Assembly (NCBI RefSeq): GCF_014982785.1
Contig: NZ_JADCKB010000027.1
Span: forward strand, 1-35,823
From: Ructibacterium gallinarum
GTDB taxonomy: Bacteria; Bacillota; Clostridia; Monoglobales; Monoglobaceae
DNA length: 35,823 bases
Reading direction: 5' to 3'
The notes beneath the pieces were generated by a model, which was not told the origin of the DNA, made no database searches, and was given only the letters and a program-made list of their open reading frames with translations. Below are positions 1 to 8,930 of this stretch, in pieces (position 1 is the stretch's first letter; the number at the start of each line of letters is the position of its first letter). A program made the position numbers and the translations under genes.

Positions 1-89
1 TCTATTGAAAATATTTCTACTTGATTTCGTTCTTTCTTGTTTGTTCTTAGCATTTTTATCACCCAACCTTATTTTACCACATAACAAAC

Positions 90-117
90 AAAAAGCCCAG
101 CTTTTGCTGAGCTTTTT
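90..117 (-). terminator. Intrinsic terminator, probably bidirectional
   Basis: Twelve-base arms (90-101 and 106-117) enclose a TTTT/AAAA loop. On the minus strand the stem closes fully with one G-U wobble and is followed by TTTTTGTTTGTT; on the plus strand there is one C-A mismatch and a shorter T-run. It would back up termination of the minus-strand cold-shock transcript or stop a transcript entering from the left. Bases 1-89 contain no recognisable gene. Confidence 0.6.
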
Positions 118-128
118 CGACAGTCTGC

Positions 129-164
129 GGGGAAGAATAGATAATACATTCTTCCCCGTTTTTT
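129..164 (+). terminator. Intrinsic terminator (plus strand)
   Basis: A perfect 10-bp stem (129-138 with 148-157, GGGGAAGAAT paired with ATTCTTCCCC) is followed by G and six T. No plus-strand gene precedes it in the window, so it probably ends a transcription unit that lies to the left of the edge. Confidence 0.7.
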
Positions 165-203
165 CATAAAATAATGACCGGAAGGCATTGAGCTTCCGGT
201 CAT
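165..203 (-). terminator. Terminator of the cold-shock gene
   Basis: A perfect 11-bp stem (174-184 with 193-203) has an 8-nt loop. On the minus strand it is followed by TATTTTATG, a weak U-rich tail. It lies 145 bp past the csp stop codon, so the transcript would have a 3' UTR of about 150 nt (204-348) in which I see nothing else. Confidence 0.5.
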
Positions 204-348
204 CCGACCGCACATATTTTCTACGGCGGTAACAGTTTTTCCATGATATCAACTATACGAAATAACAATATTCGGAGTTAACCCGCAAAATGCGCAGAAC
301 TTTTGAAACTGATACGGCGTAGAGCTGGATATTTGGAATACGCCTGAA

Positions 349-561
349 TTACACAGTGCGAACGTCTACTGCACGAAGCTTGCTGGCATCCTTGGGATCC
401 GGCTCAGTGTCATAGGTGACCTTCTGGCCTTCTTCCAGAGTTTTGAAACCATCCGCTACGATTGCAGAAAAGTGAACAAAAACATCGTCGCCGCCGTTGT
501 CGTCAGAAATGAAGCCGAAGCCTTTTGCTGGGTTAAACCATTTTACTGTACCGTGATTCAT
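349..561 (-). CDS. csp: Cold-shock domain protein (CspA family)
   Basis: A single cold-shock (OB-fold) domain of 70 residues, the usual family length. These small cytoplasmic proteins bind single-stranded RNA/DNA and melt RNA structure, at low temperature or in growth. Both nucleic-acid motifs are intact: RNP1 is KGFGFI (residues 13-18) and RNP2 is VFVHF (27-31), with the typical N-terminal GTVKWFN. The start is set by a GGAGG on the minus strand 8-9 bases before ATG. It is monocistronic, with its own promoter at 723-751, a leader of about 150 nt and a hairpin terminator at 174-203. Long structured leaders are known to regulate csp genes post-transcriptionally; that this one does so is inference. 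Its role is clear, but which paralogue it is cannot be told. Confidence 0.97.
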   Translation of the reverse strand: MNHGTVKWFNPAKGFGFISDDNGGDDVFVHFSAIVADGFKTLEEGQKVTYDTEPDPKDASKLRAVDVRTV

Positions 562-722
562 GTTATGGTACCTCCAAATATAATATTTGTATTCCGTGAT
601 GAAACAATCATTGTACTAAGTTCGTTTTCTTTTGCATAAAGAAAAATCCCACAATTTTTGTAAACCATAAACCGTGACTTACAAAACTGTGAGTACAAAG
701 AATGATCCTGGATACATAAAAT

Positions 723-751
723 AGTATACCACGGATTGGAAAAAAAATCAA
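723..751 (-). promoter_or_regulatory. Sigma-A promoter of csp
   Basis: On the minus strand, -35 TTGATT (746-751) and -10 TATACT (723-728) are separated by exactly 17 bp. The predicted start of transcription is near 715, giving a leader of about 150 nt. The A/T-rich stretch 752-877 holds no gene and separates this promoter from the divergent esterase promoter. Confidence 0.75.
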
Positions 752-877
752 GCTTTTTTTATGAAAATCTTTATTTATTTTAATTAAAACTATAAAAATT
801 GCCTAAAACACTGGTTACTTTTTCATTTAGTTGAAATATTTTTATAAAAATTCAAGGTGAAAGAAATAGGGATTTGG

Positions 878-906
878 TTGACAAAAACGGGGAAATGTTG
901 TAAAAT
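878..906 (+). promoter_or_regulatory. Sigma-A promoter of the SASA-family esterase gene
   Basis: A consensus -35 TTGACA (878-883), a 17-bp spacer and -10 TAAAAT (901-906) lie 42 bp before the start codon at 948. A ribosome binding site AGGAGG (935-940) follows. Confidence 0.8.
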
Positions 907-947
907 ATCCTCAAATTAAATTGTGTTTAGACAGAGGAGGCGGTAGC

Positions 948-3281
948 ATGCGCAAAGGGAGAAGAAGGGGATGGCTCCCGGCGGTGGTGCTGTCTTTTAT
1001 TTTGAGTATTTTTATATTGGAGAGTCCAGCTTTTGCCTGGAATTTAAAGGACTGGTTTCAGGGAGAACAGTCCCGAGAAACGGCAATCGAGCCTGACCTT
1101 AAAATGTATGCACGCTGTGAAGCTATAATGCTGCAGGTCAACGAAAAAAATTTACAGTGTCCAAGAAATACATTTGAAATATGGAAAAATATTTATGATG
1201 GGCAGGAGAACACCTTTGCTGGTGATGAAAATGGAACGCAAAAAATAACCCTGGATTTGGGTACGGAAAAAATGTTGGCAGGTGTTCGCTTTTTACCTTC
1301 GGCGGAGGAAGATGCAGATCCAAATCGATGTATTGGTATGCGTTTTTTGGTTTCTAAGGATAATAAAACTTTTTTAGAAGCCGCGGTAGCTGAGCCGAAG
1401 GATAGCGGTGATTTGACGGCTGGATGGCACGAACTTATGTTCGGCGGCGCTGGGGAATATCGGTATGTACGATTGGAAATTCCTGCCGGCGCAAAGCTTG
1501 CAGAGGTGGAGTGGCTGGAATACCCAGAGTGGAATTATACACAGAGTTCAGAAAAAGGAAAAAGCGATCTTCATCTTCGGCTTTATGCATATGATGCGCA
1601 GAAAGAGATGGATGCCCGGTTGGTAACTGCTGTTTATAATTACAGTGGGATTATGAAAAACTGTTATTTGAGCGATCAGAAATTTGTGCCAGATACACAA
1701 ACGGAGATAGATTTATATATACCTGGTCTTGTACATGAACTGGGAGATAGTTATCGGATTACGGTTTGGGAAGAAGACGGGAGCCCTGCGTTGGCACAAC
1801 CGCTTCAGTATCGGTATTCTGGTGCCACTTCAGATTTTTCCGTTTCAAATTTGTTCTCGGATAATATGATGCTTCAGGCGGATAAACCACTGACGGTTTG
1901 GGGAAAAGCTCCTGCGATGAGTACGGTAGAGGTTACGCTGGAAAATGTTATGGGTGGTAAGGTCGCAGTACAGACCCAAACCGGGAATGGTTCCGACTGG
2001 GAAGTAGAGCTTGGAAGTTTTTCTCCTGGAGGACAGTATACGCTTACTATTCGTTGTGGTACACAGTTTAAAAAATTCGAAAATATTATCTTTGGGGACG
2101 TCTGGCTCTGTGTGGGTCAATCTAATATGGATTATTATATGCTTGGAGGAGAGGATACCGCTGCATACTTGGATTCTGAACAGGGAAAACGCGAAGTAGA
2201 AAATTCCAATATCCGGCTCTTGAACCTATGGGATAAAGGAATTGGTGGAGCGGGTGCGCCGGTAAATAGTCTGCCCATTGAAAACGATACTCCTGCTTGG
2301 AGCGAAATGAACCGTGATGCTGCTAATTATTGCTCAGCAGTAGGATATTACTTCGCCCAGGGGATTGAGAGAGAATATAATATTCCTGTTGGCATTTTGA
2401 GCGCGGCGGTTGGAGATACAGAAATTAACCGCTGGATACCTTTTGGCGAAACTTTTGGAAGCTTTACTTCTACAGATGGAGGATTGTATTTTAATAGGGT
2501 TGCTCCTTTTTCCAAATTGCAGATACGTGGTATTTTGATGTATCAGGGAGAAGCAGATCAATATCGGACGCATTTGACGACGGAACAGTATCGTGATGCT
2601 ATGGCGGGATTGGTAGATTATTACCGGCAGATTTGGGGGGAAGACTTGCCTTTTTATTGGGCACAGCTGACCCGTTATAAAAAGGACGAAAGTATGATTC
2701 GCGAAGGACAGCGACTTGCGCTGGCAGAAATTAAAGAGCCGAAAAATGCTGGTATTATTTCTCTAATGGATTTGTACGGCGAATATGAAGGCGGAACGGG
2801 AAGCTGCCGGGAAGATATTCATCCGCATCAGAAGAAAGAGGTTGCGGAACGTTTTTTACGGTATGCTAAACGAGATGTATACGGAGAACCGAACATTGCT
2901 GTGTCAGGGCCTGTTTATGAATCCATAAAGATTATCGGAGATACGGCGGAATTGACATTTACGTGTACCGGAAACCTTACGGTCTTGCCAAAGGAACGGT
3001 ATGCGGATAAAACAACGGAAAAGCTGATTGCGCAAAATGGCTTGGATACCAGCGTGCCTCAGGAGTTTGAAATTGCCGGAAGAGACGGCGTTTTTGTTCG
3101 AGCATCGGCTGTAATACAGGGAAACAAGGTGCTGGTACATAGTGATCAGGTTCCTGAACCGGTGGCAGTGAGATACGCCTGGGGGGCCTATCCGGAAATG
3201 CCAAATCTGACGGATAGCAGTGGATTGCCGGCTCTTGCATTTTGTACTCAGCTTCCGGAAGAGGAGGTAGAAAAAAACTAA
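948..3281 (+). CDS. Secreted sialate O-acetylesterase-family (SASA) carbohydrate esterase
   Basis: A 777-residue exported esterase, probably removing O-acetyl groups from a glycan (sialic acid, xylan or pectin; substrate not determinable). Residues 1-30 are a signal peptide (basic MRKGRRRG, hydrophobic core, cleavage after AFA). Residues about 45-200 resemble a discoidin/F5-8 type C carbohydrate-binding fold (WHELMF, YRYVRLEI). The SASA domain follows: GDVWLCVGQSNM holds the nucleophile Ser392, and the EDIHP motif (about 622-626) holds the likely catalytic His625. The C-terminal GLPALAF segment is also family-typical. The start is ATG 948 because AGGAGG lies 7 bases upstream; a TTG at 921 in frame has no such site. 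It is monocistronic on its own promoter with no strong terminator after it. Family confidence is high; substrate is open. Confidence 0.9.
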   Translation: MRKGRRRGWLPAVVLSFILSIFILESPAFAWNLKDWFQGEQSRETAIEPDLKMYARCEAIMLQVNEKNLQCPRNTFEIWKNIYDGQENTFAGDENGTQKITLDLGTEKMLAGVRFLPSAEEDADPNRCIGMRFLVSKDNKTFLEAAVAEPKDSGDLTAGWHELMFGGAGEYRYVRLEIPAGAKLAEVEWLEYPEWNYTQSSEKGKSDLHLRLYAYDAQKEMDARLVTAVYNYSGIMKNCYLSDQKFVPDTQTEIDLYIPGLVHELGDSYRITVWEEDGSPALAQPLQYRYSGATSDFSVSNLFSDNMMLQADKPLTVWGKAPAMSTVEVTLENVMGGKVAVQTQTGNGSDWEVELGSFSPGGQYTLTIRCGTQFKKFENIIFGDVWLCVGQSNMDYYMLGGEDTAAYLDSEQGKREVENSNIRLLNLWDKGIGGAGAPVNSLPIENDTPAWSEMNRDAANYCSAVGYYFAQGIEREYNIPVGILSAAVGDTEINRWIPFGETFGSFTSTDGGLYFNRVAPFSKLQIRGILMYQGEADQYRTHLTTEQYRDAMAGLVDYYRQIWGEDLPFYWAQLTRYKKDESMIREGQRLALAEIKEPKNAGIISLMDLYGEYEGGTGSCREDIHPHQKKEVAERFLRYAKRDVYGEPNIAVSGPVYESIKIIGDTAELTFTCTGNLTVLPKERYADKTTEKLIAQNGLDTSVPQEFEIAGRDGVFVRASAVIQGNKVLVHSDQVPEPVAVRYAWGAYPEMPNLTDSSGLPALAFCTQLPEEEVEKN

Positions 3282-3335
3282 ATGTTACGTTATATTACGT
3301 TTTTCTAACAATTTTTTGAGGCGTGCTTTAAAAAG

Positions 3336-3364
3336 TTGACAAAAAGCTTTCCTTTGGGTATACT
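3336..3364 (+). promoter_or_regulatory. Sigma-A promoter of nrdR
   Basis: -35 TTGACA (3336-3341), 17-bp spacer, -10 TATACT (3359-3364), followed by GGAGGG (3412-3417) and the nrdR start at 3426. I see no convincing NrdR box here, so autoregulation is not supported by the sequence. Confidence 0.8.
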
Positions 3365-3425
3365 GAAACCAATGAAATCTATTTATTATAGAAAACGGAT
3401 ATAAAAATCCGGGAGGGATTGATGG

Positions 3426-3896
3426 ATGCGTTGTTACTATTGTGGTCACTTGGAAAGTAAAGTGGTGGATTCCCGTTCTACAGAGGATGGCACTGCCATC
3501 CGGCGCAGAAGGGAGTGCTTAAACTGCGGTAAGAGATTTACGACCTATGAAAAAATTGAAAGTGCACCGATCATAGTAATTAAAAAAGACGGTTCCAGAC
3601 AGAGTTTTGACCGTGAAAAATTACAGCGAGGGATTTTAAATTCCTGTGCCAGCCGGCCGGTTTCTCTGCATGCAATCGATAGTATGTTGGATGAAATCGA
3701 AGGGGAAATCCATAATTCGTTAGCGAGAGAAGTTTCTTCGCAAAAAATTGGCGAAATGGTGATGGAAAGGCTCCGCAAAATTGATGAAGTGGCCTATGTT
3801 CGTTTTGCTTCGGTCTACAAACAGTTTAAGGATATTGAAACCTTTAAGGAAGAACTGGCAAAATTGACCAGCCAGAAAGAGCAGGATGATAAATGA
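3426..3896 (+). CDS. nrdR: Transcriptional repressor NrdR
   Basis: A 156-residue repressor of ribonucleotide reductase operons; the family senses ATP/dATP and binds NrdR boxes. The N-terminal zinc ribbon is complete, with Cys3, Cys6, Cys31 and Cys34, and is followed by FTTYEKIE. An ATP-cone domain covers about residues 49-139 ([14 protein letters not shown], then [10 protein letters not shown] near its end). Length and start (MRCYYCG) are canonical. It has its own promoter and is separated from rimP by another promoter, so it is probably monocistronic. No nrd genes lie in the window, so its targets are elsewhere. Confidence 0.97.
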   Translation: MRCYYCGHLESKVVDSRSTEDGTAIRRRRECLNCGKRFTTYEKIESAPIIVIKKDGSRQSFDREKLQRGILNSCASRPVSLHAIDSMLDEIEGEIHNSLAREVSSQKIGEMVMERLRKIDEVAYVRFASVYKQFKDIETFKEELAKLTSQKEQDDK

Positions 3897-3946
3897 AAAA
3901 AGTAGGTGTGTCTGAGCGAAGAACGTTGTTTTTCATGAAAAATCTC

Positions 3947-3975
3947 TTGACACGACATGCTTTTCATGGTATACT
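3947..3975 (+). promoter_or_regulatory. Sigma-A promoter of the rimP-nusA-infB operon
   Basis: -35 TTGACA (3947-3952), 17-bp spacer, -10 TATACT (3970-3975). The expected transcript start is near 3982, so the leader is about 90 nt and begins just before the hairpin at 4003-4026. Confidence 0.8.
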
Positions 3976-4002
3976 ATTAAAGTTAGAATATACTTGTGAC
4001 AG

Positions 4003-4033
4003 AAGAGTGAGGCAAGCCTCACTCTTTCTCTTT
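4003..4033 (+). promoter_or_regulatory. Leader hairpin with U-rich tail, candidate attenuator
   Basis: A perfect 11-bp inverted repeat (4003-4013, AAGAGTGAGGC, with 4016-4026, GCCTCACTCTT) is followed by TCTCTTT. It sits about 20 nt into the transcript and ends about 40 nt before the rimP start. The interrupted U-tract resembles weak intrinsic terminators that need NusA. In Bacillus subtilis the nusA operon leader is reported to be controlled by NusA-dependent termination; that this hairpin does the same is inference. Confidence 0.55.
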
Positions 4034-4074
4034 GCGTAGCGATATAACTGCAGAAGCAGAAAAGGAGAAAGTGT

Positions 4075-4539
4075 ATGGCATATTCAAAAACGGAAAAAAA
4101 TATACAGCATATAGCTGAACCTGTCATTAAAGCTGCAGGATGCAGCCTTTATGATGTGGAGTATGTAAAGGAAGGCGGAATTTGGTTTCTGCGGATTTAT
4201 ATTGATAATGAGGATGAAAATGTTTCACTGGATACCTGTGAGACGGTGAGCCGTGCTTTGAGTGAAGTGCTGGATCGGGAAGATCCGATTACAGACGCTT
4301 ATTATTTAGAGGTTTCTTCCCCAGGGATTGAGAGAAAGTTGAAGACGCCAGAGCATTTTATGCGGTATTTGGGGTCTGTGATTGATGTGGGGTTATATCG
4401 TGCTGCCAGCGGAGCCAAACAGCTGACAGGTGTTTTAAAGGAATACAAGGATGGTATCCTTGTATTGGAAACAGAAAACGGCAGTATGGAAATCCCGCAG
4501 AAGGAAACAACTGTGGTGCATTTGCATTTTGACTTTTAA
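4075..4539 (+). CDS. rimP: Ribosome maturation factor RimP
   Basis: A 154-residue cytoplasmic factor for 30S subunit assembly. The N-terminal alpha/beta domain carries LYDVEYVKEG and LRIYIDNE, and the family signature YYLEVSSPGIERKL lies near residue 85, followed by the C-terminal SH3-like domain. Length is normal. An AAAGGAGAA site precedes ATG 4075. It is the first gene of the nusA operon, its usual place in Firmicutes, with a 32-bp gap to nusA. Confidence 0.96.
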   Translation: MAYSKTEKNIQHIAEPVIKAAGCSLYDVEYVKEGGIWFLRIYIDNEDENVSLDTCETVSRALSEVLDREDPITDAYYLEVSSPGIERKLKTPEHFMRYLGSVIDVGLYRAASGAKQLTGVLKEYKDGILVLETENGSMEIPQKETTVVHLHFDF

Positions 4540-4571
4540 GCTGAATATTTTGGAAAGGAATGGTCAAAAAA

Positions 4572-5684
4572 ATGAGTTCGGAATTGTTTGAATCTTTGGA
4601 ATTGATTGAGGAAGAAAAAGGAATCAGCCGTGATGTGATTTTAGATGCGCTGGAGAGTGCATTGATTTCTGCTTATCGGAAGCATTTCGGTGCGGCGCAG
4701 GATGTACGGGTGATTTTTGATGAAGAAGGCGGTGGGATTCGGATTATTGCACGGAAAAATGTAGTAGAGACCGTTGCAGACCGCGAAAATGAAATTTCAC
4801 TGGCTGAGGCAAAAAAAGTAAATGAAAAATATGAAATTGGTGATGTTGCTGAATTTGAAGTTACTCCCAAATCCTTTGGACGAATTGCTGCCCAGACGGC
4901 ACGGCAGGTGGTCTTTCAGAGAATGCATGAAGCAGAGCGGGAGAAGATGGTAAATGAGTATTCTGAGCGTGAAAATGATATTGCAACCGCTGTAGTGCGG
5001 AGAATAGAACGCCGGAACGTCATGCTGGAGATAGAAAATACGGAATCAGTTCTGATGCCGAATGAGCAGGTGCGCAATGACAACTATAAAGTTGGAGAAC
5101 GGTATAAGGTATTTGTAGTAGAAGTTGCAGATTCTGTGAAAGGTGTTCATTTGGTGGTGTCCCGCTCACATCCCGGTTTGGTGCGCCGGCTTTTGGAGCT
5201 GGAGGTTCCGGAAATTGGGGAAGGAATTATTGAAATTAAAGCATTGTCCAGAGAACCCGGATCCCGTAGCAAGATTGCGGTGCATTCCGTGAAGGAAAAT
5301 GTGGACCCGGTAGGAACCTGTATCGGCCCCAAGGGAATGCGGGTGCAGAATGTTATTTCGGAACTTCGCGGTGAAAAGATTGATATTATCAAATACAGTG
5401 ATGATCCTGCGGAATATGTAGCAAATGCCTTGAGCCCTGCTGATGTTTTATCTATTGAAGTCGATGAAGAAAACCGGATGTGCCGTGTGGTGGTTCCGGA
5501 AAGCCAGCTTTCGCTTGCTATCGGCAGAGAGGGGCAAAATGTCCGACTTGCAGCACGGCTGACCGGCTGGAAAATTGATTTGAGTTCTGCGCCAGATCCC
5601 AGAAAAAAAGATGCCGTGGAAGAGCAGACATCTGATAACGTTGTGGAAGAGGAAGTAGAAAAACAAGAGGCGGTTGAAGAATGA
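4572..5684 (+). CDS. nusA: Transcription termination/antitermination factor NusA
   Basis: A 370-residue RNA polymerase-binding factor acting in pausing, termination and antitermination. In order: N-terminal domain (MSSELFESLELIEEEKGIS), S1 domain (about 135-200), and two KH domains marked by GPKGMRVQNV (near 252) and IGREGQNVRLAARLTGW (near 317). It ends in an acidic tail and lacks the extra C-terminal repeats of proteobacterial NusA, as is normal in Firmicutes. I chose ATG 4572 over in-frame ATG 4560: the family begins at the LFESLELIE helix, and AAGGA (4555-4559) is too close to 4560. Its stop overlaps the ylxR start (ATGA at 5681), so translation is probably coupled. It may control its own operon through the leader hairpin. 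Confidence 0.96.
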   Translation: MSSELFESLELIEEEKGISRDVILDALESALISAYRKHFGAAQDVRVIFDEEGGGIRIIARKNVVETVADRENEISLAEAKKVNEKYEIGDVAEFEVTPKSFGRIAAQTARQVVFQRMHEAEREKMVNEYSERENDIATAVVRRIERRNVMLEIENTESVLMPNEQVRNDNYKVGERYKVFVVEVADSVKGVHLVVSRSHPGLVRRLLELEVPEIGEGIIEIKALSREPGSRSKIAVHSVKENVDPVGTCIGPKGMRVQNVISELRGEKIDIIKYSDDPAEYVANALSPADVLSIEVDEENRMCRVVVPESQLSLAIGREGQNVRLAARLTGWKIDLSSAPDPRKKDAVEEQTSDNVVEEEVEKQEAVEE

Positions 5685-5947
5685 AACCAATGCGGATGTG
5701 TATGGTGTGCCGAACCCGGCGGGAAAAACAGGAGTTGATCCGAATGACAGCAAACCAAACCGGAGAGGTGGTTTTGGATCTGTCGGGGAAAGCGCCGGGA
5801 CGCGGAGCGTATTTTTGTAAACAAAAAAAATGCGTACAGCTTGCCAGAAAACGCCGGGCCTTGGAACGTGCTTTTTCACAGCCCATAGAAGCATCTGTTT
5901 ATGATAAATTGGAAAAAGAGGCGGAGGCATGGCCGAATGAATCGTAA
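5681..5947 (+). CDS. rnpM: YlxR/RnpM, RNase P modulator family
   Basis: An 88-residue basic RNA-binding protein of the YlxR family, recently described as a modulator of RNase P in Bacillus subtilis (RnpM). Family motifs present are MCMVCRTRREKQELIR (residues 6-21) and GRGAYFC with the Cys pair near the middle. It starts inside the nusA stop codon and its end overlaps the next gene by 11 bp. This position between nusA and the L7Ae-like gene is conserved in Firmicutes. Confidence 0.92.
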   Translation: MKPMRMCMVCRTRREKQELIRMTANQTGEVVLDLSGKAPGRGAYFCKQKKCVQLARKRRALERAFSQPIEASVYDKLEKEAEAWPNES

Positions 5948-6248
5948 ATTAAGTGGAATGCTGGGACTGGCTGTACGTGCCGGGAAAGCGGCTGTGGGAG
6001 AGCAAAAGGCAATGGAGGTGGCTCGATCGGGGCGTGCGGAACTGCTGATGCTTGCAAAGGATGCTGCGGCGCATACCGAAAAACGTTTTCAAAATATAAG
6101 TGATTTCAGAAAAATCCCTTTGATTTCCGTAGGCGACCGGTTTGCAATGGGTTCTGCAGTGGGCCGTGAAATTGCGGTGGTTCTGGCTATAACAGACATC
6201 CATTTTGCAGAACAGATAAAGTTGCTTGCGCAAGCGCAAGAGGGATAA
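5937..6248 (+). CDS. ylxQ: L7Ae-family RNA-binding protein YlxQ
   Basis: A 103-residue ribosomal-protein-L7Ae/L30e/S12e-like protein, expected to bind kink-turn RNA; its exact role in bacteria is unclear. Visible features are [17 protein letters not shown] at the N-terminus and LLMLAKDAA in the core. A longer in-frame start at 5901 exists, but ATG 5937 is preceded by GGAGG (5923-5927) at 9 bases and gives the family's MNRKL start, so I prefer it. It overlaps ylxR by 11 bp and precedes infB by 64 bp, in which a GC-rich hairpin (6253-6265) occurs. Confidence 0.93.
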   Translation: MNRKLSGMLGLAVRAGKAAVGEQKAMEVARSGRAELLMLAKDAAAHTEKRFQNISDFRKIPLISVGDRFAMGSAVGREIAVVLAITDIHFAEQIKLLAQAQEG

Positions 6249-6312
6249 TGCGGCGGCCGGGCCGCATGAAGAAAATGGCGGCCTGTTGGGCTGCGGAAGG
6301 AGAGTGACGAAT

Positions 6313-8553
6313 ATGGAAAAAATTAGAGCCTATGAGCTTTCCAAAGCTTTTGGGATTCCAAGCAAGGAGATTGTTAAAGTCTTGCATGACTACGAGGTGT
6401 CGACCAAAAACCATATGAGTGCCTTGTCAGAATATGAACTGGATGTAATCTTTGAATATTATACCCAGAAAAATCAGGTGCCGGATTTTTCGATGTATGA
6501 GCCTCAAAAGAAGGAAGAGGTGGAACCGGTCGAACCGGAAATTACGGAAGAAATTCCCATGGAGGAAATTGAGATTGGCCGTAAAGTTCGGATGGTGGAT
6601 ACTCGTGTCAATACGGTAGATCTGGATCGAATCGATGATGAGAAAATCGAAGAATTGATCCCGGAGAATGTTCGGGAAGAAGGCGGCAAAAAGAAGCAGA
6701 AGATCAATCAAAAGAAAAAACAGCAGGGTAAGCCGCAGAACGCCAGATCCAAAAATCAGCCAGAAGATCTGATTAAGAAGACGGAAAAGAAGAAAAAGGT
6801 AGAAAAACTGCATATTCTGATTCCGGAAACCATTACCGTTGGAGAATTGGCGGAACGGATGAAGAAGCCTGCCGCAGAGGTCATCAAAAAGTTGATGCTG
6901 CTGGGAATTATGGCTTCCGTCAATGAAAATCTGGATTTTGATACGGCTTCCTTAATTGCCGAAGAATTGGGATGTACTTTTGAAAAGGAAATTATTCTTA
7001 CAGATGAAGAAAAGCTGTTTAATGATGTTGAGGATGCACCGGAGAGCTTAAAACCCAGATCACCTGTTGTGGTGGTTATGGGACACGTTGATCACGGAAA
7101 GACATCTTTGCTTGACTGCATCCGTAATACCAATGTGACAGAGGGAGAATTTGGCGGAATAACGCAGCATATCGGTGCATACCGTGTTCGGGTGGGTGAT
7201 AAGAAAATTACCTTCTTAGACACGCCTGGGCATGAAGCCTTTACTGCAATGCGCGCCCGCGGAGCTCTGGTTACGGATATTGCAATTTTGGTGGTGGCGG
7301 CAGATGATGGTATTATGCCGCAGACGATTGAAGCAATCAACCACGCCCGTGCCGCAGAGGTATCCATTATTGTTGCCATCAATAAGATCGATAAAGAAGG
7401 TGCAAACCCCGATAGAGTCCGTCAGGAATTGACAGAGCACGGTCTCGTCCCGGAAGAATGGGGCGGCGATACCATCTGCGTGGAGGTTTCTGCTAAGAAA
7501 GGGACGAACATCGACCAGCTTTTGGAAATGGTTCTGCTGGTGGCAGAGATGAAGGAGTTAAAGGCCAACCCCGACCGGCCGGCAAAGGGAACTGTTATCG
7601 AAGCACAACTGGATAAAGGCCGCGGACCGGTTGCGTCTGTTCTGGTACAGAATGGAACCTTACGGGTAGGAGATCTGGTGGTTGCAGGTACGGCTATGGG
7701 TCATGTCCGTGCGATGAATGATGACAAGGGCCGAAGCGTGAAAAAGGCCGGTCCGTCCATTCCGGTGGAAATCCTGGGGCTCTCTGAGGTTCCTGAGGGC
7801 GGAGACGTCTTTTATGTTGTAGAGGATGAGCGTAAGGCAAGAGCCGTCGTTGAAAATAGGAAATTTAAAGAAAAGCAGGAACGGCAGAAAAAAACTACTA
7901 CAGTTTCTTTGGATAATTTGTTTGAGCAGATCGAAGCCGGCAAGATGAAAGAGCTGAGCATCATCGTGAAAGCAGATGTACAGGGAAGTGTGGAAGCTGT
8001 ACGGCAGTCCTTGGAGCGCATTACCAACGATGAGGTGCGTGTGAATATCATTCATGGTGCGGTTGGTGCGGTGACGGAATCGGATGTCATGCTTGCAAGT
8101 GCATCCAATGCAATCATTGTTGGCTTTAATGTGCGTCCTACTAATGGAGCTGCAGAGGCGGCTGCGGATGCAGACGTGGATATTCGGCTTTACCGTGTTA
8201 TTTATGATGCGATTGAGGATATTGAAAAGGCAATGAAGGGTATGCTTGAACCGGTGTTCCGTGAGGCGGTAATTGGGCATGTGGAGATTCGCACCACCTT
8301 TAAGGTTTCTGGCGTGGGTACTATCGGTGGTGCCTATGTTCAGGATGGTAAGATTCAGCGCGGCAGCAAGGTAAGAGTTGTTCGTGATGGAATTGTGATT
8401 CATGAGGGTGAGCTGGCATCGTTGAAGCGGTTTAAAGATGATGTCAAGGAGGTTACTGCCGGATATGAGTGTGGTTTGAGTATTGACAAGTATAATGATA
8501 TCAAAGATGGAGATATTATAGAAGCATATGTTATGGAACAGATCGAGGCGTAA
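6313..8553 (+). CDS. infB: Translation initiation factor IF-2
   Basis: A 746-residue GTPase that delivers initiator fMet-tRNA to the 30S subunit. The N-terminus ([15 protein letters not shown]) is the conserved IF2-N helix; a charged, Lys/Glu-rich linker follows to about residue 170, then a second IF2-N motif ([20 protein letters not shown]). G-domain motifs are intact: GHVDHGKT (257-264), DTPGHEAF and NKID. The C-terminal part carries domain II, IF2-associated domain and the fMet-tRNA-binding domain ([12 protein letters not shown]). ATG 6313 is chosen because AAGGAG (6297-6302) precedes it; an upstream in-frame start at 6226 would run back into ylxQ. Length is normal for Firmicutes. Confidence 0.97.
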   Translation: MEKIRAYELSKAFGIPSKEIVKVLHDYEVSTKNHMSALSEYELDVIFEYYTQKNQVPDFSMYEPQKKEEVEPVEPEITEEIPMEEIEIGRKVRMVDTRVNTVDLDRIDDEKIEELIPENVREEGGKKKQKINQKKKQQGKPQNARSKNQPEDLIKKTEKKKKVEKLHILIPETITVGELAERMKKPAAEVIKKLMLLGIMASVNENLDFDTASLIAEELGCTFEKEIILTDEEKLFNDVEDAPESLKPRSPVVVVMGHVDHGKTSLLDCIRNTNVTEGEFGGITQHIGAYRVRVGDKKITFLDTPGHEAFTAMRARGALVTDIAILVVAADDGIMPQTIEAINHARAAEVSIIVAINKIDKEGANPDRVRQELTEHGLVPEEWGGDTICVEVSAKKGTNIDQLLEMVLLVAEMKELKANPDRPAKGTVIEAQLDKGRGPVASVLVQNGTLRVGDLVVAGTAMGHVRAMNDDKGRSVKKAGPSIPVEILGLSEVPEGGDVFYVVEDERKARAVVENRKFKEKQERQKKTTTVSLDNLFEQIEAGKMKELSIIVKADVQGSVEAVRQSLERITNDEVRVNIIHGAVGAVTESDVMLASASNAIIVGFNVRPTNGAAEAAADADVDIRLYRVIYDAIEDIEKAMKGMLEPVFREAVIGHVEIRTTFKVSGVGTIGGAYVQDGKIQRGSKVRVVRDGIVIHEGELASLKRFKDDVKEVTAGYECGLSIDKYNDIKDGDIIEAYVMEQIEA

Positions 8554-8576
8554 AGATCTCACCAAATGGAGGAATT

Positions 8577-8915
8577 ATGGCAAATTACAGTAGAATAGAC
8601 CGAATTTCAGAAGAAGTGAAGCGTGAACTGAGTGCGGTTATTCGGGATCTCAAAGATCCACGACTGCCGGCTATGGTTTCGGTCGTAAATGTCCGTGTGA
8701 CAAAGGATTTAAAGTTTGCAAAAGCTTATATTAGCATTATGGGTGATGAAAAGACGGTAAAAGATGGTATGGAAGCTTTAAAAAGCGCTGGTGGGTTTAT
8801 CCGGCGAGAGATCGGACATCGGCTGAATTTGCGCAATACACCGGAATTTACTTTTGTGGCAGATGATTCGATTGCATATGGTTCGCATATCAACGAAATT
8901 TTAAAAGAATTGTAG
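8577..8915 (+). CDS. rbfA: 30S ribosome-binding factor RbfA
   Basis: A 112-residue KH-fold factor for late 30S maturation and cold adaptation. Typical segments are RISEEVKRELSAVIRDLKDPR, here split across residues 7-27, VRVTKDLKFAKAYIS, and RREIGHRLNLRNTPEFTF. It follows infB by 23 bp with GGAGG about 8 bases before ATG. Length and gene order are canonical. Confidence 0.96.
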   Translation: MANYSRIDRISEEVKRELSAVIRDLKDPRLPAMVSVVNVRVTKDLKFAKAYISIMGDEKTVKDGMEALKSAGGFIRREIGHRLNLRNTPEFTFVADDSIAYGSHINEILKEL

Positions 8916-8930
8916 GCAGAGGGAAAGCGT

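Noticed and set aside
3282-3335. Possible terminator after the esterase gene (ACGT-TATATT-ACGT followed by TTTTTC)
   Set aside because: The stem is only 4 bp, too weak to call.
7660-8565. 301-codon open frame antisense to infB
   Set aside because: It is the shadow of a strongly conserved gene, has no family motif, and its Asn/Ile/His-rich translation is not protein-like.
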